This document shows, piece after piece, positions 24,501-39,500 of a stretch of 64,000 bases of DNA (position 1 is its first letter; every line of letters starts with the position of its first letter). The notes beneath the pieces are model-generated. The model was not told the DNA's origin, did not search any database, and was given only the letters and a program-made list of their open reading frames with translations. This stretch comes from Choristoneura fumiferana (taxonomy: Eukaryota > Arthropoda > Insecta > Lepidoptera > Tortricidae), in the NCBI RefSeq assembly GCF_025370935.1, contig NC_133473.1:9987842-10051841 (forward strand), in the 5' to 3' direction. The translations under genes and the position numbers were made by a program.

Positions 24501-27500
24501 CGTTAGTAGTAGAAAGCTGTAATTTGACATGAATATACATATCAGTCACGCGACAAAGTGGTACAATAAAAAAAAGTAATCATTTTTTTTAGGTACCTTC
24601 CATAGACGTAAAGTGGGGGTGATTTTTTTTCTCGACTAACCCTATATTGTGCGGTATCGTTGGATAATTTTTCTATTCAATGATCTGTTTGCGAAATATT
24701 CAACTTTAAAGTGCAAATTTTCATTGAAATCGAGCCCCCACCCCCCCCCCCCCCCCCCTCTAAAATCTAAGCTGTTGGGTGGAAAAAGTTGAAAAAATTC
24801 AGAATGGTAGTAAATATATCAAATTTACAAGAAAAAATATAGCGGTTAAATTTTTTGAGAATTATTAGTAAGTAGTTTAAGAGTAAATAGCAGCTTTAAT
24901 TCACTACACAATACGAAATCCTTAGAAAAATATTATTTGATTTTTTCGTAATGGCTAGGACCCTATCCTGGGGTGCAGACATGCTCTTGACCGGTTTTTC
25001 TTTCCTAGAGCAGTACCACTACCATGAGTTTACAGTGACCGTACTCAATAGCAACGGCGTAAATATGGTATTAGACTATTTTGTATATGTTTTATAAGTT
25101 AAAACTACACAATGCTTGTTATCGAAAGAGAAACAATTTTTAAGCTACCTTTACAAATAACAAAGTTATGAGGGTTTGAAATTCAAGATTAGACAGAGAA
25201 AACATACTGGCATGTGACGTCACACGCAAGTAGCGCCATACTTGCTGCATAGAGAAAGCGTTAGAGAAAGAGACAGGTATATAGATTTTTCAAAAACTTA
25301 CTATAAATGCAATTTTCAACCGATTTAAGTTTTCTCTTCGCTAAACACTGTCTGTATATCTATATTTCATAATAATATTAAGATATGGCAAATTCAGGAG
25401 TTGACAAATACCGTATTATTTGTAGAGGCGCTGTACAATTCTCCATACAAATNNNNNNNNNNNNNNNNNNNNNNNNNNNNNNNNNNNNNNNNNNNNNNNN
25501 NNNNNNNNNNNNNNNNNNNNNNNNNNNNNNNNNNNNNNNNNNNNNNNNNNNNNNNNNNNNNNNNNNNNNNNNNNNNNNNNNNNNNNNNNNNNNNNNNNNN
25601 NNNNNNNNNNNNNNNNNNNNNNNNNNNNNNNNNNNNNNNNNNNNNNNNNNNNNNNNNNNNNNNNNNNNNNNNNNNNNNNNNNNNNNNNNNNNNNNNNNNN
25701 NNNNNNNNNNNNNNNNNNNNNNNNNNNNNNNNNNNNNNNNNNNNNNNNNNNNNNNNNNNNNNNNNNNNNNNNNNNNNNNNNNNNNNNNNNNNNNNNNNNN
25801 NNNNNNNNNNNNNNNNNNNNNNNNNNNNNNNNNNNNNNNNNNNNNNNNNNNNNNNNNNNNNNNNNNNNNNNNNNNNNNNNNNNNNNNNNNNNNNNNNNNN
25901 NNNNNNNNNNNNNNNNNNNNNNNNNNNNNNNNNNNNNNNNNNNNNNNNNNNNNNNNNNNNNNNNNNNNNNNNNNNNNNNNNNNNNNNNNNNNNNNNNNNN
26001 NNNNNNNNNNNNNNNNNNNNNNNNNNNNNNNNNNNNNNNNNNNNNNNNNNNNNNNNNNNNNNNNNNNNNNNNNNNNNNNNNNNNNNNNNNNNNNNNNNNN
26101 NNNNNNNNNNNNNNNNNNNNNNNNNNNNNNNNNNNNNNNNNNNNNNNNNNNNNNNNNNNNNNNNNNNNNNNNNNNNNNNNNNNNNNNNNNNNNNNNNNNN
26201 NNNNNNNNNNNNNNNNNNNNNNNNNNNNNNNNNNNNNNNNNNNNNNNNNNNNNNNNNNNNNNNNNNNNNNNNNNNNNGACGCGGTATGCAAAGGCTACTT
26301 TACAACTGTCGACAAACTAGCCGTCATCTCTAACTATTGCAAATGAAATAAAATTACATATATGTATTATGGCAACTACTGGGATAGGCATTAGCACTCA
26401 TTAATTTACTTTACTATTATTATATTTGAATAATGTACAGCCCTTTTTTCAATATCCGTGTGCGTCGTATCTTTGACGGTTTACATTTGAGTGCACATAA
26501 GTTTATAATCTTATTTATTATGTGACAGCAAAGCCCACGAATCCCTGTCGTGGCAGTTTCGTGCAGAACGCGCGTCGCTCGGCTCGGACGTGTCGTCGTC
26601 GCCGACGCTGTGCCACGACACCGAGCGGATGGCAGACATGCGGCTGTCCATACTTGTCCCACCCAGAGCCAAACTCGGATGCGGGTGAGTTTGAATTACC
26701 GTCACATATGCTGAAGGGAATGAGAATGGTCGAATGGTATATCTAAATAGAGTCAAACCGTGATAGATGTGTCCCAAAAATATAGAGGTAGGTGTCCCGA
26801 TTGTAATTACTCTGGCTTGGAATAGCGTATAACTATAAAAGAAGGCTTTGGATAGGTATTTAACTAAATACGTTTAAATTTTCTGATCTACTTTTGATGC
26901 ACCACCTGTTGTAAACTAGTCCTTCCTTCTTTCTGTAAAAAAGGTTGCCTGGAAGAGATCGCTCTTAAGCGATAAGGCCGCCTATTGCTCACCTTGTAAA
27001 TTTAATAATTTGTTTTCTGTATCGCTTACTATGTCTGGTGTACAATAAAGAGTCTTTGTATTGTATTGTATATGTAAATGTAAACCAACTTCAGCTATAT
27101 ACCAGATTTGCTACATTCAAGGATTTTAAACATTTTACTTATCTATCATTGTAATACAAAATTAGACTAGTGTATTTTTTGTTTTTAATTGTTAATTGGT
27201 TTCTCTGTATTTTTTATATTCAAATGATGCGAGTGATACAGAAATGTAATAATGTTAAGATAGTTTAATGGGGGAATTTCAATATTTAAGATACCAATGA
27301 CTTTGTTTTGTTACATTTATTTAAATACCTATTCAAACCAAGTATATATACCTACATATCTAAGTCAAAAGTCAAGGCACTGATATTTACTCGTATTATA
27401 TTTTCATGGTTTTCATCTAGCGCCGGTTGCCATAATTTTTGATCCGTTTCAACGCATATGTTGCGTTTGCGGCGCCTGAAGATGATTTGGGTTGGTAGTA

Positions 27501-30500
27501 CTTAATACGTTAAATGTATGAATTATTTTTGCTTTGGCCTCAAGAGTTTTACCTAAGAGTGGGACAATGTTCATACCGTGAAACATATAACTTAAAAAAC
27601 AACATATAATAAAAATAATAATCAGAACAACATATAATAAATTCAAACTTTTTTTCCCGCGAAGGATCTGCAAAGGGCCCGAGTGGAAGCCGGTATATTC
27701 GTGCAGTTCGTTCGCGAGAATGGATTGCGCGCGAAGCGGGGGTGCGGCCGGGGGACCAGATACTGTCCTGCAACGGCCAGGACTTCGCTAACGTCTCCTT
27801 CAATGATGTAAGTACAATTACTAAACAACATTTAGAAAAGTAACTGATAAATAACTAAACCAAAAGTAGAATAAAAAAATAAGTACAAAAAGCTGCCCAC
27901 GCGGCATGGACCCAAAGAACTACCAGCATTTCCTCTCTATACTTATAGCAATGCTGATGTGTTGTGCGAGGAAGCTGCCAGCTCTTGGGTCCCCTGTTGA
28001 TGACTGTCAGTAGTTTTGAAAGTTCATTTACTTATTTAATTAATCATTTGTCTTATCAATATCATTATCAAATTCAGAAATGTCACTTGCGGATTTTTGT
28101 ACGCCTTCGGCTTTCCCTTACGTTTCAAATAGTGTTACACTCGGTCTTTTACAGGAACTCTTGTTGTAGCAAGACGGGTAAACCTCTATCACAGTTCGTT
28201 TCAGAGTTTTCACATCTGTTCGTTTTATTTAAACTGACTGGCAGATAGAGTTAACACAGAGTGTACAAATTGACTGGTTCCTTTTTGTTCACCCGTCAGC
28301 GTATGAACTCAAGCTACTTATATACAGTGAAAAACATTGCTTAAATATGTATAATAAACTTTTCTATAATGATTAAAACCGCTTCTTTTCCAGGCTATAT
28401 CAGCCATGAAAGCTTCTGGTCGTCTGGAGCTGGTGATTCGCGAAGGCGCTGGCACCGAGCTGGTGTCTCCAGAGAGTTCTGGGTACAACAGCTCCGCGTC
28501 TTCAGCCGCTGGGGAGAGGAGTCCTGCCCCGGTGCCCCACGTGCCGCTGCACCGCCAGCGGCCCTGCGGAGACGGCTGGCAAGCGTGGCGGAGGAGGCTG
28601 CAGACCGTGCTGATAGTCAGTAATAACGGCTCCGTAATCTCCGCTTAAGGGCTGCCATAAAGAAATCACATACGAACTAATCCACCTAATCTTATACCTA
28701 CATGCGAAAGTTTGGAGTATTAAAAGATAAAACAAGAAAAAATGTGTGTTTATTGGGAGTAGGAGAGGCGAATAAGGCGACATTGACAATGGAAGAAAAT
28801 ACACACGGTTCCTCTTATTATTATTTTTTTGTGATAACTGATAACCAATCCTGAACTCATGTTTTTTAATGCACTGCAAATTATGCCGATACTAAAGCTC
28901 TGTATCTTCGGTAATAATAATAATACCTAGCCGTTTTTGGTGGCTACAGTGACTTAAGTCTGCGTATTGCTGAAGAATTTATAGGGGGGATGTTTAGCCC
29001 TTACATAGCTGACGTAGCCGATCTTTGCAAAGAACATCCTTTTGCAAGCAGCGGAACAGCGCAACCTGGCCTCAGCGCTGCACGTAGGTAGGTACTAGGT
29101 ATATCAAATTACAAAACGATTTTGAAAACTTTTATGACTCAACATAACGATCGACTAGCAGACTTACTCCATAACGGGAAGAGGGCAAAGTTCTGTGGTC
29201 TAGGCTTCCTCCGGTCAATTTTTTTACGCACGAGCGCTTTTTCTTAGTCAACTATTTGAATATGCCCCCCCCCCCTGCTGCCTACTTCCGTGGTCACTGA
29301 AGACTTTCGGCATTATAATAGTACATTACTGCAGAGGCCGGGAAAGAAAGGCTTGCAGGCCGAGTATGTATAGGTATACGAGGCTGGCATGTTCTTTCAC
29401 GCCGAGGCTTGTATAGTGCTTTTCTCAAACATGCACTAAAAGAAATAAAAACTCCTAGAAATCAATGTTTTATTCGTACGAATAAGTAAGACAACTAAAA
29501 TTGTACTAGACTCAAATTATAACTGCCATCTATGTTAGTGTTTATTTCATTCTTACATGATTTAAAACGTTAAAATAATCCCAATAAAACAAATTGCTAT
29601 AAAATACATGTAAGTACATATAACGGACTGCAAAAAATAAAAAAGCACGTTTCTAAACGAAACTTTTGAAATGAAACTGGAACTTATTTGCAAATGGCTC
29701 CATTTGCATACCAAATTTCAAGTCGATGCTATTAACCGTTGAACAGTTTCGTCCTGCGGAGATGATCCTGGCTAGACTACCAGGATGTCACTACCTCATC
29801 ATCATCATCATCATCATCAGCCCGAAGACGTCCACTGCTGGACAAAGGCCTCCCCCTTAGAACGCCACAATGAACGACAATTTGCCACTTGCATCCACCG
29901 GTTTCCCGCTACTCTCACGATGTCGTCAGTCCACCTGGTGGGAGGCCTGCCAACGCTTCGTCTTCCGGTTCGTGGTCGCCACTCGAGGACTTTTCTCCCC
30001 CAACGGTTATCTGTTCTTCGAGCGATGGTGGCCTGCCCATTGCCACTTCAATTTGCATATTTTTCCAGCTATGTCAGTGACTTTAGTTCTTCGACGAATT
30101 TCCGTATTCCGGATTCTATCGCGCAAGAAACTCCAAGCATAGCTCTCTCCATAGCTCGTTGCGTGACTTTGAGCCTCTCTAAGAGGCAACAGTTAAGGAC
30201 CACGTCTCAGCGCCATAAGTCATCACTGGCAACACACACTGGTCGAAAGACTCTAGTCTTCAGGCACTGCGGAATATTGGACGAGAAGACATCACGGAAG
30301 TTTCCCGAGCGCTGCCCATCCGAGTTGGATTCTTCGGGCGACCTCTTTGTTGAAGTTGGACCTACCCAACTGGACAACTTGTCCCAGGTAAACATAGTGG
30401 TCAACAACTTCGAGTACATCGTTCCCAACGATAACCGGGCACGGGTGTGACATGGACATTTGACATGATTTTAGTCTTGTCCATGTTCATCTTAAGACCC

Positions 30501-33500
30501 ACCTGTTGGGAGACGATACTGAGGTCACTGAAGCATAGTATTGAGCCCCTCAGCGACTCCGCCATTATGAGCTATATCATCGGCAAAACGAAGATGGGTG
30601 ATGTACTCGCCGTTGATATTGATGCCGAACCTGTTCCAGTCCAAGAGCTTGAAAACGTCTCCAACGCATTTGTGAACAGTTTCGGAGAAATAACGTCTCC
30701 CTGTCTCACACCTCGCTGCAGTTGGATTGGTTGTGTACTCTCGTCCTGCAACCGGATCGACATAGTGGCGCTGCTGTACAAACTCTTTAACACCTCGATG
30801 TATCTATAGTCAATATGGCATCGCTGAAGGGACTGCAGTACAGCCCAGGTCTCGATTGAATCGAAGGCTTTTTCATAGTCCACAAATGCTAAACATAGTG
30901 GCCGATTATACTCCTCGGTCTTCTGTATAATCTGGCGGAGCGTGTGAATGTGGTCTATGGTGCTAAAGCCTTTACGGAATCCAGCTTTGTTCGGGAGGCT
31001 GGAAATCATCAAAATCTTCGCTCGAGACGATTCGTAATGACCCTCGAAACAACTTGTATACATGACTCAGGAGTGAGATGGGTCTATAGTTCTTCATAAG
31101 GTATTGTCGCTTTTTTGAAGAAGAGCACCACCACACTCCTGTGCCATGCTTCCGGCGTGGTACCCTCGAGTATGACGGAATTAAATAACCTCTGGAGGAC
31201 TACAAGTACCGTTTACCACCCGCTCTCAGAAGTTCTGTCGTGATTCCGTCATCCCCCGGAGCCTTGTTGTTTTTTAAGTTGTTTGAGAGCCACTCTAATC
31301 TCGTACAGGCTGATATCTGGGATGTCTTCAGTGTAATGACGGGTTAGTTTAGCTCTGGTATCTTGAGCTGCACCTACAACGGGCTTCTGTGTCGAGGCAT
31401 ATAACTGTTCGTAAAACCTTTCAAGCTCTCTCAACAACTCCGGTTCGATGAGATGATACTGCCATCGTCGATCTTCAACTTAGTCATTTGGCTTTTCCCA
31501 ATAGACGAATCTTTGCAACACTTTAGAGCCCTCTACCTAGATTATTGTATTGTCACGCGATTTACATAAGTATTCCAAATTTCAAGTCAATCTGACTACT
31601 GGAAGTTAGTCAAATTTAACTTGCAAGATTTGATTACAGACAGACAGACAACGGGACAGGTAAAACTAGATAAAGCTTGTAAAAAATGTTTATTTCAATA
31701 CTCGTAGATGACAAAAATCTTCCGCTTAGACTAATCTTAAATTATTTTTTAAAGGTTTTAACGAATCTATTTTTTTAAGTCTAAAGTAATATATAAAGTT
31801 GTATCATTATATTTTTGTTGCAGGCTCAATTTGAATCGACTGAAGCGAAGGACTTGGGATAGCATAGATTTCGATTGGAAAAATTTGGATATTCACAACT
31901 TCGACGTTGATGCACCCTCCGACATAGAACCTGATTACGACTGCCCTAGTATACCAAACAACCCTCACACCTATGAAAGCAAAAGTAACATTAGAAATAA
32001 GAACAAGAAAGACATAATTAGCAGCCCATCGAATAGAACAATAATTAATTTAACTGAAGACGGTGCCACCATACAATGTAGTTATGATAATCAATCTCCT
32101 AGAAAAAATACGTTTACTGCCGGTCAGTCAAACAGAGAGAACGACAAAAAGACTATAGTGGTTGAGGTTCACCACACGAGTACTGCACCATGCGGCAAGT
32201 CACACTGCAACTATCCGCCGCCGATGAAAAAAGACATGAATTTTGATTCAAACAGTATCTCTAGTTCAACAACGTTATCAAGTGCCATTGCCGAGGAAAT
32301 TCAGAAACGAAAATTGGTGAGTTAGGAATTATTTTTCATCAATTCAATCGAATTACTTTTATCCTAATAGCTTTAAGTTTTTTTTCGTTTTAAGTTCTCA
32401 TTTGCCTCATACAATGTTTCTGTTTTTATAGTTAATTTTTCATTTGCTCAACCTTTTATTTGGAATAGATACATTTCAAAAAATACATTTTTCTATAAAG
32501 GAAAAATAAAAAGCGCTGAAATTTTATGCAAGCAAGAAAGCAACCAAGCATGCATTCAAAGCTGCATTCAAGCAAGCAAGAAAGCAACCAAGCATGCCAG
32601 CAAGCATGCAAGCAAGCATGCAAGAATATAAGCAAACATGCAAGCAAGCAAGCATGCAAGCAAGCAAGTATGCAAGCAAGCAAGCTTGCAAGCATGTAAG
32701 CAAGCATGCTTTTTAACAGATTATTTAAAAAACATTTGTGTAATGTGCATTTATACTTATATGTAGCGGTCGGTCAGCGGTTAGAATACATAAAAGAGTT
32801 TTGGTCATCCCTTGGGAACGGCAATTTTTTTCGGGATAAAAATATCCTATTATTTATTCTGGACTTCTAATATGACGTATGCAAAATTTCATAGGAATCG
32901 GTGTAGTAATTACGGCGTGAAAGCGTAACAAACAAAAAAACTCACTTTCCCCTTTATAATAGTAAGGATTTGAATAAAATGGAATAAAGTAAGCTTAATT
33001 TAAAGAGTACAAGAGTAACATATATATAATCGAAAGTCCTAAGAAAAGTTCGGAAAGAAAAATTTGGGCACGTTTAGTACGTAATTAAGTATTAAATCAA
33101 CCCAGCCTATATACGTCCCACTGATGGGCACAGGCCTCCTCAGAATGAGATTATAGTTCCCCGCGGGCCAGTGCGGATTGGGAATACACACACCATTGAA
33201 TTGCTTCGCAGGTTTTGTGCAGGTTTCCTCACGTTTTCCTTCACCGCAAAGCTCGTGGTAAATTTCAAATGTAACTCCGCACATGAATTCGAAAAACTCA
33301 GAGGTGCGAGTGGGGTTTAACCCACGACCCTCTGTTTGAGAGGCGATAGGTCAATAACACGGCTTATCTAAGTATTATAACGCTTAATTATTACCATTAT
33401 ATATTGTGCACATGTATATAAATTATCATATAGGTAACAAATCACATTCTTTCCCCTAGAATAAGAAAAAATCGAATCCAGAGAGCAGCCTACCTTTAAG

Positions 33501-36500
33501 TCTAGTAAAGAAAGCCAGCTTACCAATAACAGTGGACGACGGCAAGAAGAAGCAGCATGATGCTCTTATGGACGAGTTTAAGAAGGTCCACAGGAAGATG
33601 TTTGCAGGACAGGATCCCAACGACACCCCGAAGACTGAGAACAATCTGGGTGCGGATAGCTTAGTAAGTGACCCTGAATGTTCTTAGCTATATTATCCGC
33701 ATCACAAATATATGACAGGGCTAACTTTTGTTTGGCCCCTGTCGTTACTTTGTAATACGGACACTGGCGGGACTATATACGAGTACAGGCTGATCGGGAT
33801 CAACCGGGGAAATTTAGGTACCTAAATATACAAGCCGTTTATGTAAAACATTCACATTTTTGTTTTTTAATGGACATCACAGAAGGTTCTTACGCAAACA
33901 AAAACAAAACACTAATCTCCCTAATTACGCTAGGAAATGCTAGCCCTTAAGTAACTGAAGTGGTTAGAGTTGGTCCTGATAGCCCTCGATAACCTTTTCA
34001 GCATATCGTCGATGATACTGCAATGCCGCGTATCCAAAAATTGTATTTTGTTTACGTTCTACGTTACGTCGCGTTACGTTTTCGTTTATGTATTTGTGTT
34101 CATTTGTACCAGCCGCGAAATATAAAATTTGCTATTTTTGTAGGTTAGGTACCTATGCGGCATTAGACATTGTTGTTTACGCGGCATTGCAGTATCATCA
34201 ACGCCACACAGATCTATTGAATAATGTTTTGCTTGTATTTTGTCGAATAAGTTCGTATTTATCGTGCTTTCTCAATCAGTTAACTTCAGTAAGCTAGTTG
34301 AGAAAGCAACATAAATATGAACTTTTCCGACAAAATACGATGGCAAAACTGAACATTATTCACTACACTACATCTGTAAGTACCTACTTAGTTTTCGCTA
34401 TGTTTATTAATACTTAGGTAAGTAGTTATGATTGGTTTATTGGAGTCTTTTTTATTTCGACTCCAAATTTGTTACTTTTACGATCATCCCGTAAAACCAA
34501 ATCGAAAATATCGATAAGTCATCAAATCGATAGTATTTTCGATATGGTTTCACGGGATACCCGTAAAAGTAACAAATTTGGATTTGAAGTAAAAAATACA
34601 AAAAGACTCCAAAAAACCAATCATAATTTGATTGCTTAGTATCGACATCTCTTGTCTGGGTGAGCGGTTAGTTCCGAAAGAGTGTGACGTCTTTCGACTA
34701 AACATAGATGTCGCTAGTGCTGCTGCTTTAGTAGCATAATAGAAATAAGCAACCTGAGATATGTATGCATAGGAAAAATTCGTGTCTAGATTCCTGTCCA
34801 GCAGTGGTGTAGGGGTTATAGCACGCAGCACGTAATGCTGAGAACCTGGGTTCGATTCCCAGTGCTGGTCTCTTTTTATGGTTTTTCTGTGCATCCATGT
34901 CTCAGTTTGTATTTTCGATTAGGTAAGTAGGTCTAAGTCAGGTTGTTGCCTATTCTATTCACTGTTCTAATATCTGATAGAACTTTGACATTGTCGTTAA
35001 AGAGAATATATACGCAGCGGCACAAAAGTTGGCCCTCTCTACATACAAAATTAGCTATGAATGCATCCATTTGATTTCAGTATAAATAGGTTGCTTGCTT
35101 GTTCAGTCATGGTTCAGTCATAACTTGTTGAATTGTGACTCACTGTCTGTCGAAACTTTTGTCAAAGAACGACAGAATGACAAACTAAATCATTATTGAC
35201 ATTAATGCTGAACAACGTTAAACTAGTTCGAATTATTCGCTGCAGTTTTTTTAAATAATAAATAAATATCATGGGCCAATTGACACCAATTGATCTAAAC
35301 CCAAACTCAACAAAGCTTGTACTATGGATACTAGGCAATGGATAACGTAATCCCATTGAAGATATTGACGAAGAAACTATTGGAAATAAACCACTGATTC
35401 AGCGCTGTAAATATAATATTTAATAGTTGACCAAGTAAGTGCTTCACTATTTTTATGACACTTCCAACATCAGAATGAAAACAATAAGGCCAATTGTCAT
35501 ATTTATTAGTAGGTAAGTGAAACTGGGCTTTGATGTTTTAAATCATAGAACTGACATTGGACTTTAGGGTTGTAGAGGAATTTCCTGGTGTGTCCGTGGT
35601 AGATGGATAGAGTAACTAGATATTTAAGTATGTGTTCTGCAAGCTTATCGATCTACAGAAATACTAACTAACGAGCTCCCAGGCTTAATGATAGGGATGG
35701 AGAGACGTAACAGAAACTAATTATTTTTGGAGATGTTCTATCTAATCGTCGGCAGAGAGAATTATACTGCCCCTCAATTAAGAACGTATTTTCGTCTTAA
35801 ATTATATTTTATCGAAATTGTTGTTTCGGAAAACATCAAAGTAGGTTTAATTATCTCATCATCTTCAGCCTATATAAATATGTCCCACTGTTAGGCTAGT
35901 GGCATACTCGTACTCTTCCTAGCAGGCTTACGCGGATTTTAAATTTACAATGTTTTCTTTCACCGAAAACCTGTTGGTATGTGATTTCGCACATTCCGAG
36001 AACCTCAGAGAGCTCACGATACTCCACTTGGCTACCACGGATTTTTAAGTCTTAACCAGTCTGTTGACTAAATAAATATTGACCGAGAGTTAAAAAGTAA
36101 TTCAATTAATTCTTGGAAAAAATCTTTACATAGAGCACACTTTACCTTTAGATTTCAAAAGGATTTCTTTTTAATAGTACCTACGGGTAGTTGTATTATT
36201 TTCGTAATTTTACATAATCGAGTTTTGCGGTAGCTCAATAGTTACGCTGTAAATAACTTTGCTGACGCAAATATAAATTCTTTATTCTGAAGTCACGGAG
36301 AAGTAGAATAGGTAATGAGTGTTGTTACGGCATTAGTTAAAGCGTAGGCACTGGGCGCATACTTACGTGAATGTGTAAATAATTGTTAATTAACAAATTT
36401 AGATAATGTAGGTACAATAAGGAATTATTACTTAATGCATCATAACTGTTATAGTATTGTAAGAAAAGGAAAAAAATAACATAAGGTGACCCACTAGTTC

Positions 36501-39500
36501 GTTTGTCTGGCATCTCTAACAAAAATAAATAAAAAAAAACCCTTTATTGTTTCCGATGGCTATTACCTACTGGAAAAAATACCTAATTCTAGATTAGGTC
36601 CCGACTGGATTAAGCTTACCTAATAATTCCATGCTTCCATGTGTGCATGTGCATAATGTGTGCCGTGTGGTGTCGGTCGAGAATTACACCACCCCCTCTC
36701 TTCCCGTGGGTGGCGTAAGAGGCGACTAAGGGATAAACCGGAGGATGGGCAGCAGCGTCCTCCGCGAACTATCGGGTATAACTGCGGTCGCCAACCCGCC
36801 TGCCAAGCGTGGCGACTTAGGCATTAGACTTAGGCGTCGGGGGTTAAAAAGTGAATAAAAATGAACCTACAAAATAAGCCCAGACCCCTAGTCACCGGCG
36901 GCCCGGCTACCAAAAACGAAAAGCACAAGACCGGTCTTAGTGGAGAGCCTTGGGGGAGGCCTATGTCCAGCAGTGGACGTCTTTGATGATGTGTGCAAAA
37001 GCTGACAGATGTTTATTTATTTATATTATCTATTAATTAATACAAAATTTTAAAATTGTGAACTTCAAAATTCAACTATGTATAATTCCCAAAGAATAAA
37101 TAAAAACATAATGTGTACATTTATGAAAAAGAGCAGTTTACCTAACTCCATCGTCTCAGAGAAATACAGGTCAGTTTGGGACACATTGAGGTTTTAACGG
37201 AATATTAATTTTTGACAAGAGATAATAAAAAAATCCCATCTCATTTTGCTGGAACATATTATATTATAACTGATGACTCTTGTGATCGAGAATGATAGAT
37301 CAGTTTAAGGTTCGGTTTATCCTATCGTTCAGTCATATTTATATTTGAAAAATTACATTTGAACATTGCTAAACTGAATTTACCTAACAGTAAAATTACA
37401 TTATGTTACAAGCAAGTGGCCAGTGTCAGGCTTCTAAAGTTTTGAAAGTAAAGTTCCCAATAGTTCGAATTAAAACAGTATTTCTAAATTACGCCTCCCA
37501 GCAGGGCGTTAATTTTCAAATAAAAACAAAAACTTAGTTTCCGTATCATTTACTTTTTCCGTCCAACCGTTGAATAAAATAACTTTTTTATTTTCATCAA
37601 ATCGTATAGTTTTGATCCCTTTCCATTACAAATCGCATTATCTTCGTCAACAATATTGTAACAAAATGATTGCTGTAATCATAATCATAAGCCGTTGTTC
37701 ACAAAATCGGTTCGCGCGTTTATACTACCGTCGTTATTGTGCGCCATTGACAAATGACACGAACACTTTTGACATGTCGACCTTGAAATTGAATGACGAA
37801 AATTTGTCTGCAAACATTACTTTAATAACCTAACTAAACGGTCACTGCATAGGTATTGTTTACTTTTGCTTTATTCAAGTTAGGTAACAGAAATATTCAA
37901 ATGTAGGTAATATATTATTATGTAGCTTTTTCTTACTTAGCTAAGTAGTTGATACACACAAGATGACTGATTAAACGACTTACATATACTTCTGACTGTA
38001 ATGAATTCCTCCTCCGAAATAAAAGTGATATTTTTCCACTTTACAGATTTAATACAACTCAATCGCACATTGACAAATTCTCTCTGTAAGCTATTAATTT
38101 TTAATTAAAGTCTCGAGACGCACTCTCTCGCTACCACCAAAAAAGCACAACCCCCTCGCCCCACTGACCGCTCCTGTCCGTTCTATCAAGATGATGTTTT
38201 AGCTACTGGTAAAACAGTTAAGAAAACTTAAAACGCTAACAGTATGCGTTATTTATTACTTACCCTAGGCATAGGTGGTAGGTATGGGTTACCACACCAA
38301 TTGCCCGTATGAAAAAGTTTCAAGAACGATGTTGAATTTCTACAGTGACTGGCTCTACCTACGTACGAGTATATAGGTACCTATATACGCCTCACAGCAG
38401 GATATTGGTATCCTCACAGAATGAGAGGCTTGGGCTACTACGAAACTCGAAGTTCGTGTCGTGCGGTTCCTCTGACTGGATACTGATACTATTTAATACG
38501 AAAGCGAGATGGACCGCACGACACGAACTTCAAGTTTCGAGTTTCATAGTAGCCCTGCAGGGCGGATTGATAACTTTACAAAGACTCTTGAATTTCATCG
38601 CAGGTGTGTGCAGATTTCCTCATGATGGTGATGCGATAAATTACAAACGTGAAACCGGGCAACCCTCAGCTCGAGAGGCCATAGGTCAAACCACTAGTCT
38701 ACCGCGACTAAATTATGCCAGATTAAGGGGCTATTTCACCATCCATTGATTAGTGTTAACTGACGGTTAAATGTGATGCCATCTCTATTTGTTTTGTTCG
38801 AATAGACGGAGACGGCATCACATCTAACCGTCAGTTAACAGTAATCAATGGATGGTGAAACAGCCCCTAAGTAATTAGTAGGTACCTGGGTGAGCTCAGT
38901 CAGAGTTCTTTTTTTGTTAAATCGTGTTTTTTAGAAGAACATTACTTAAATAAGCTATAAAAGTATAACGTTAACTAAATAAATTCCTATATCTAAACGA
39001 TAATTTTTATCTTTGATCAAGTATTAGTTTTTTTTGGAATAATTTTATCTCAAAAATTAGTTTTAATAGAAGCTCCAGTTCCATTTTTGTTTAATACAAG
39101 CCCATTTACCCATTTAGCGACACAACCTTCACCGCGAAGTAGGTAACAAAGAACAATTTTTCCAGATCAAAACAAAAGTTATGAAATTCGAACAAGTGGA
39201 TAAATAGGTAGGTACGTGCTTTAGCAGAAATCAATCTTGCTGAAACAAAGGTAACGTAATAAAAATAACGTAACTGTCAACTTTTGCAAGATACCTGCAC
39301 TTACCAGTGTTTATTCGGCATTTATTTTGTCATATAGGTATGTTTACACACTATTTTACTTATTTTGTGTTGCGAGTAAAGTAATTGATAAATGTGTATT
39401 TGGATGCATCCGAGAGCAGGTTTCTGTTATCTTGATGACCTGCATGTAGTGACGTTATAACAGTTATGAATTACTGTGAAATGGTGCCATTTCATGATAT

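Noticed and set aside
25385..26333. Open frames of about 300 codons on both strands
   Set aside because: They run through the N gap; only the short ends are real sequence.
29785..30450. 221-codon plus-strand open frame beginning with a His run
   Set aside because: It is the antisense of the RTE-like reverse transcriptase C-terminus; the His run is the ATC microsatellite at the LINE 3' end.
32456..32707. Minus-strand frame rich in Leu, Ala, Cys and His
   Set aside because: Direct translation of the CAAG/CATG satellite.
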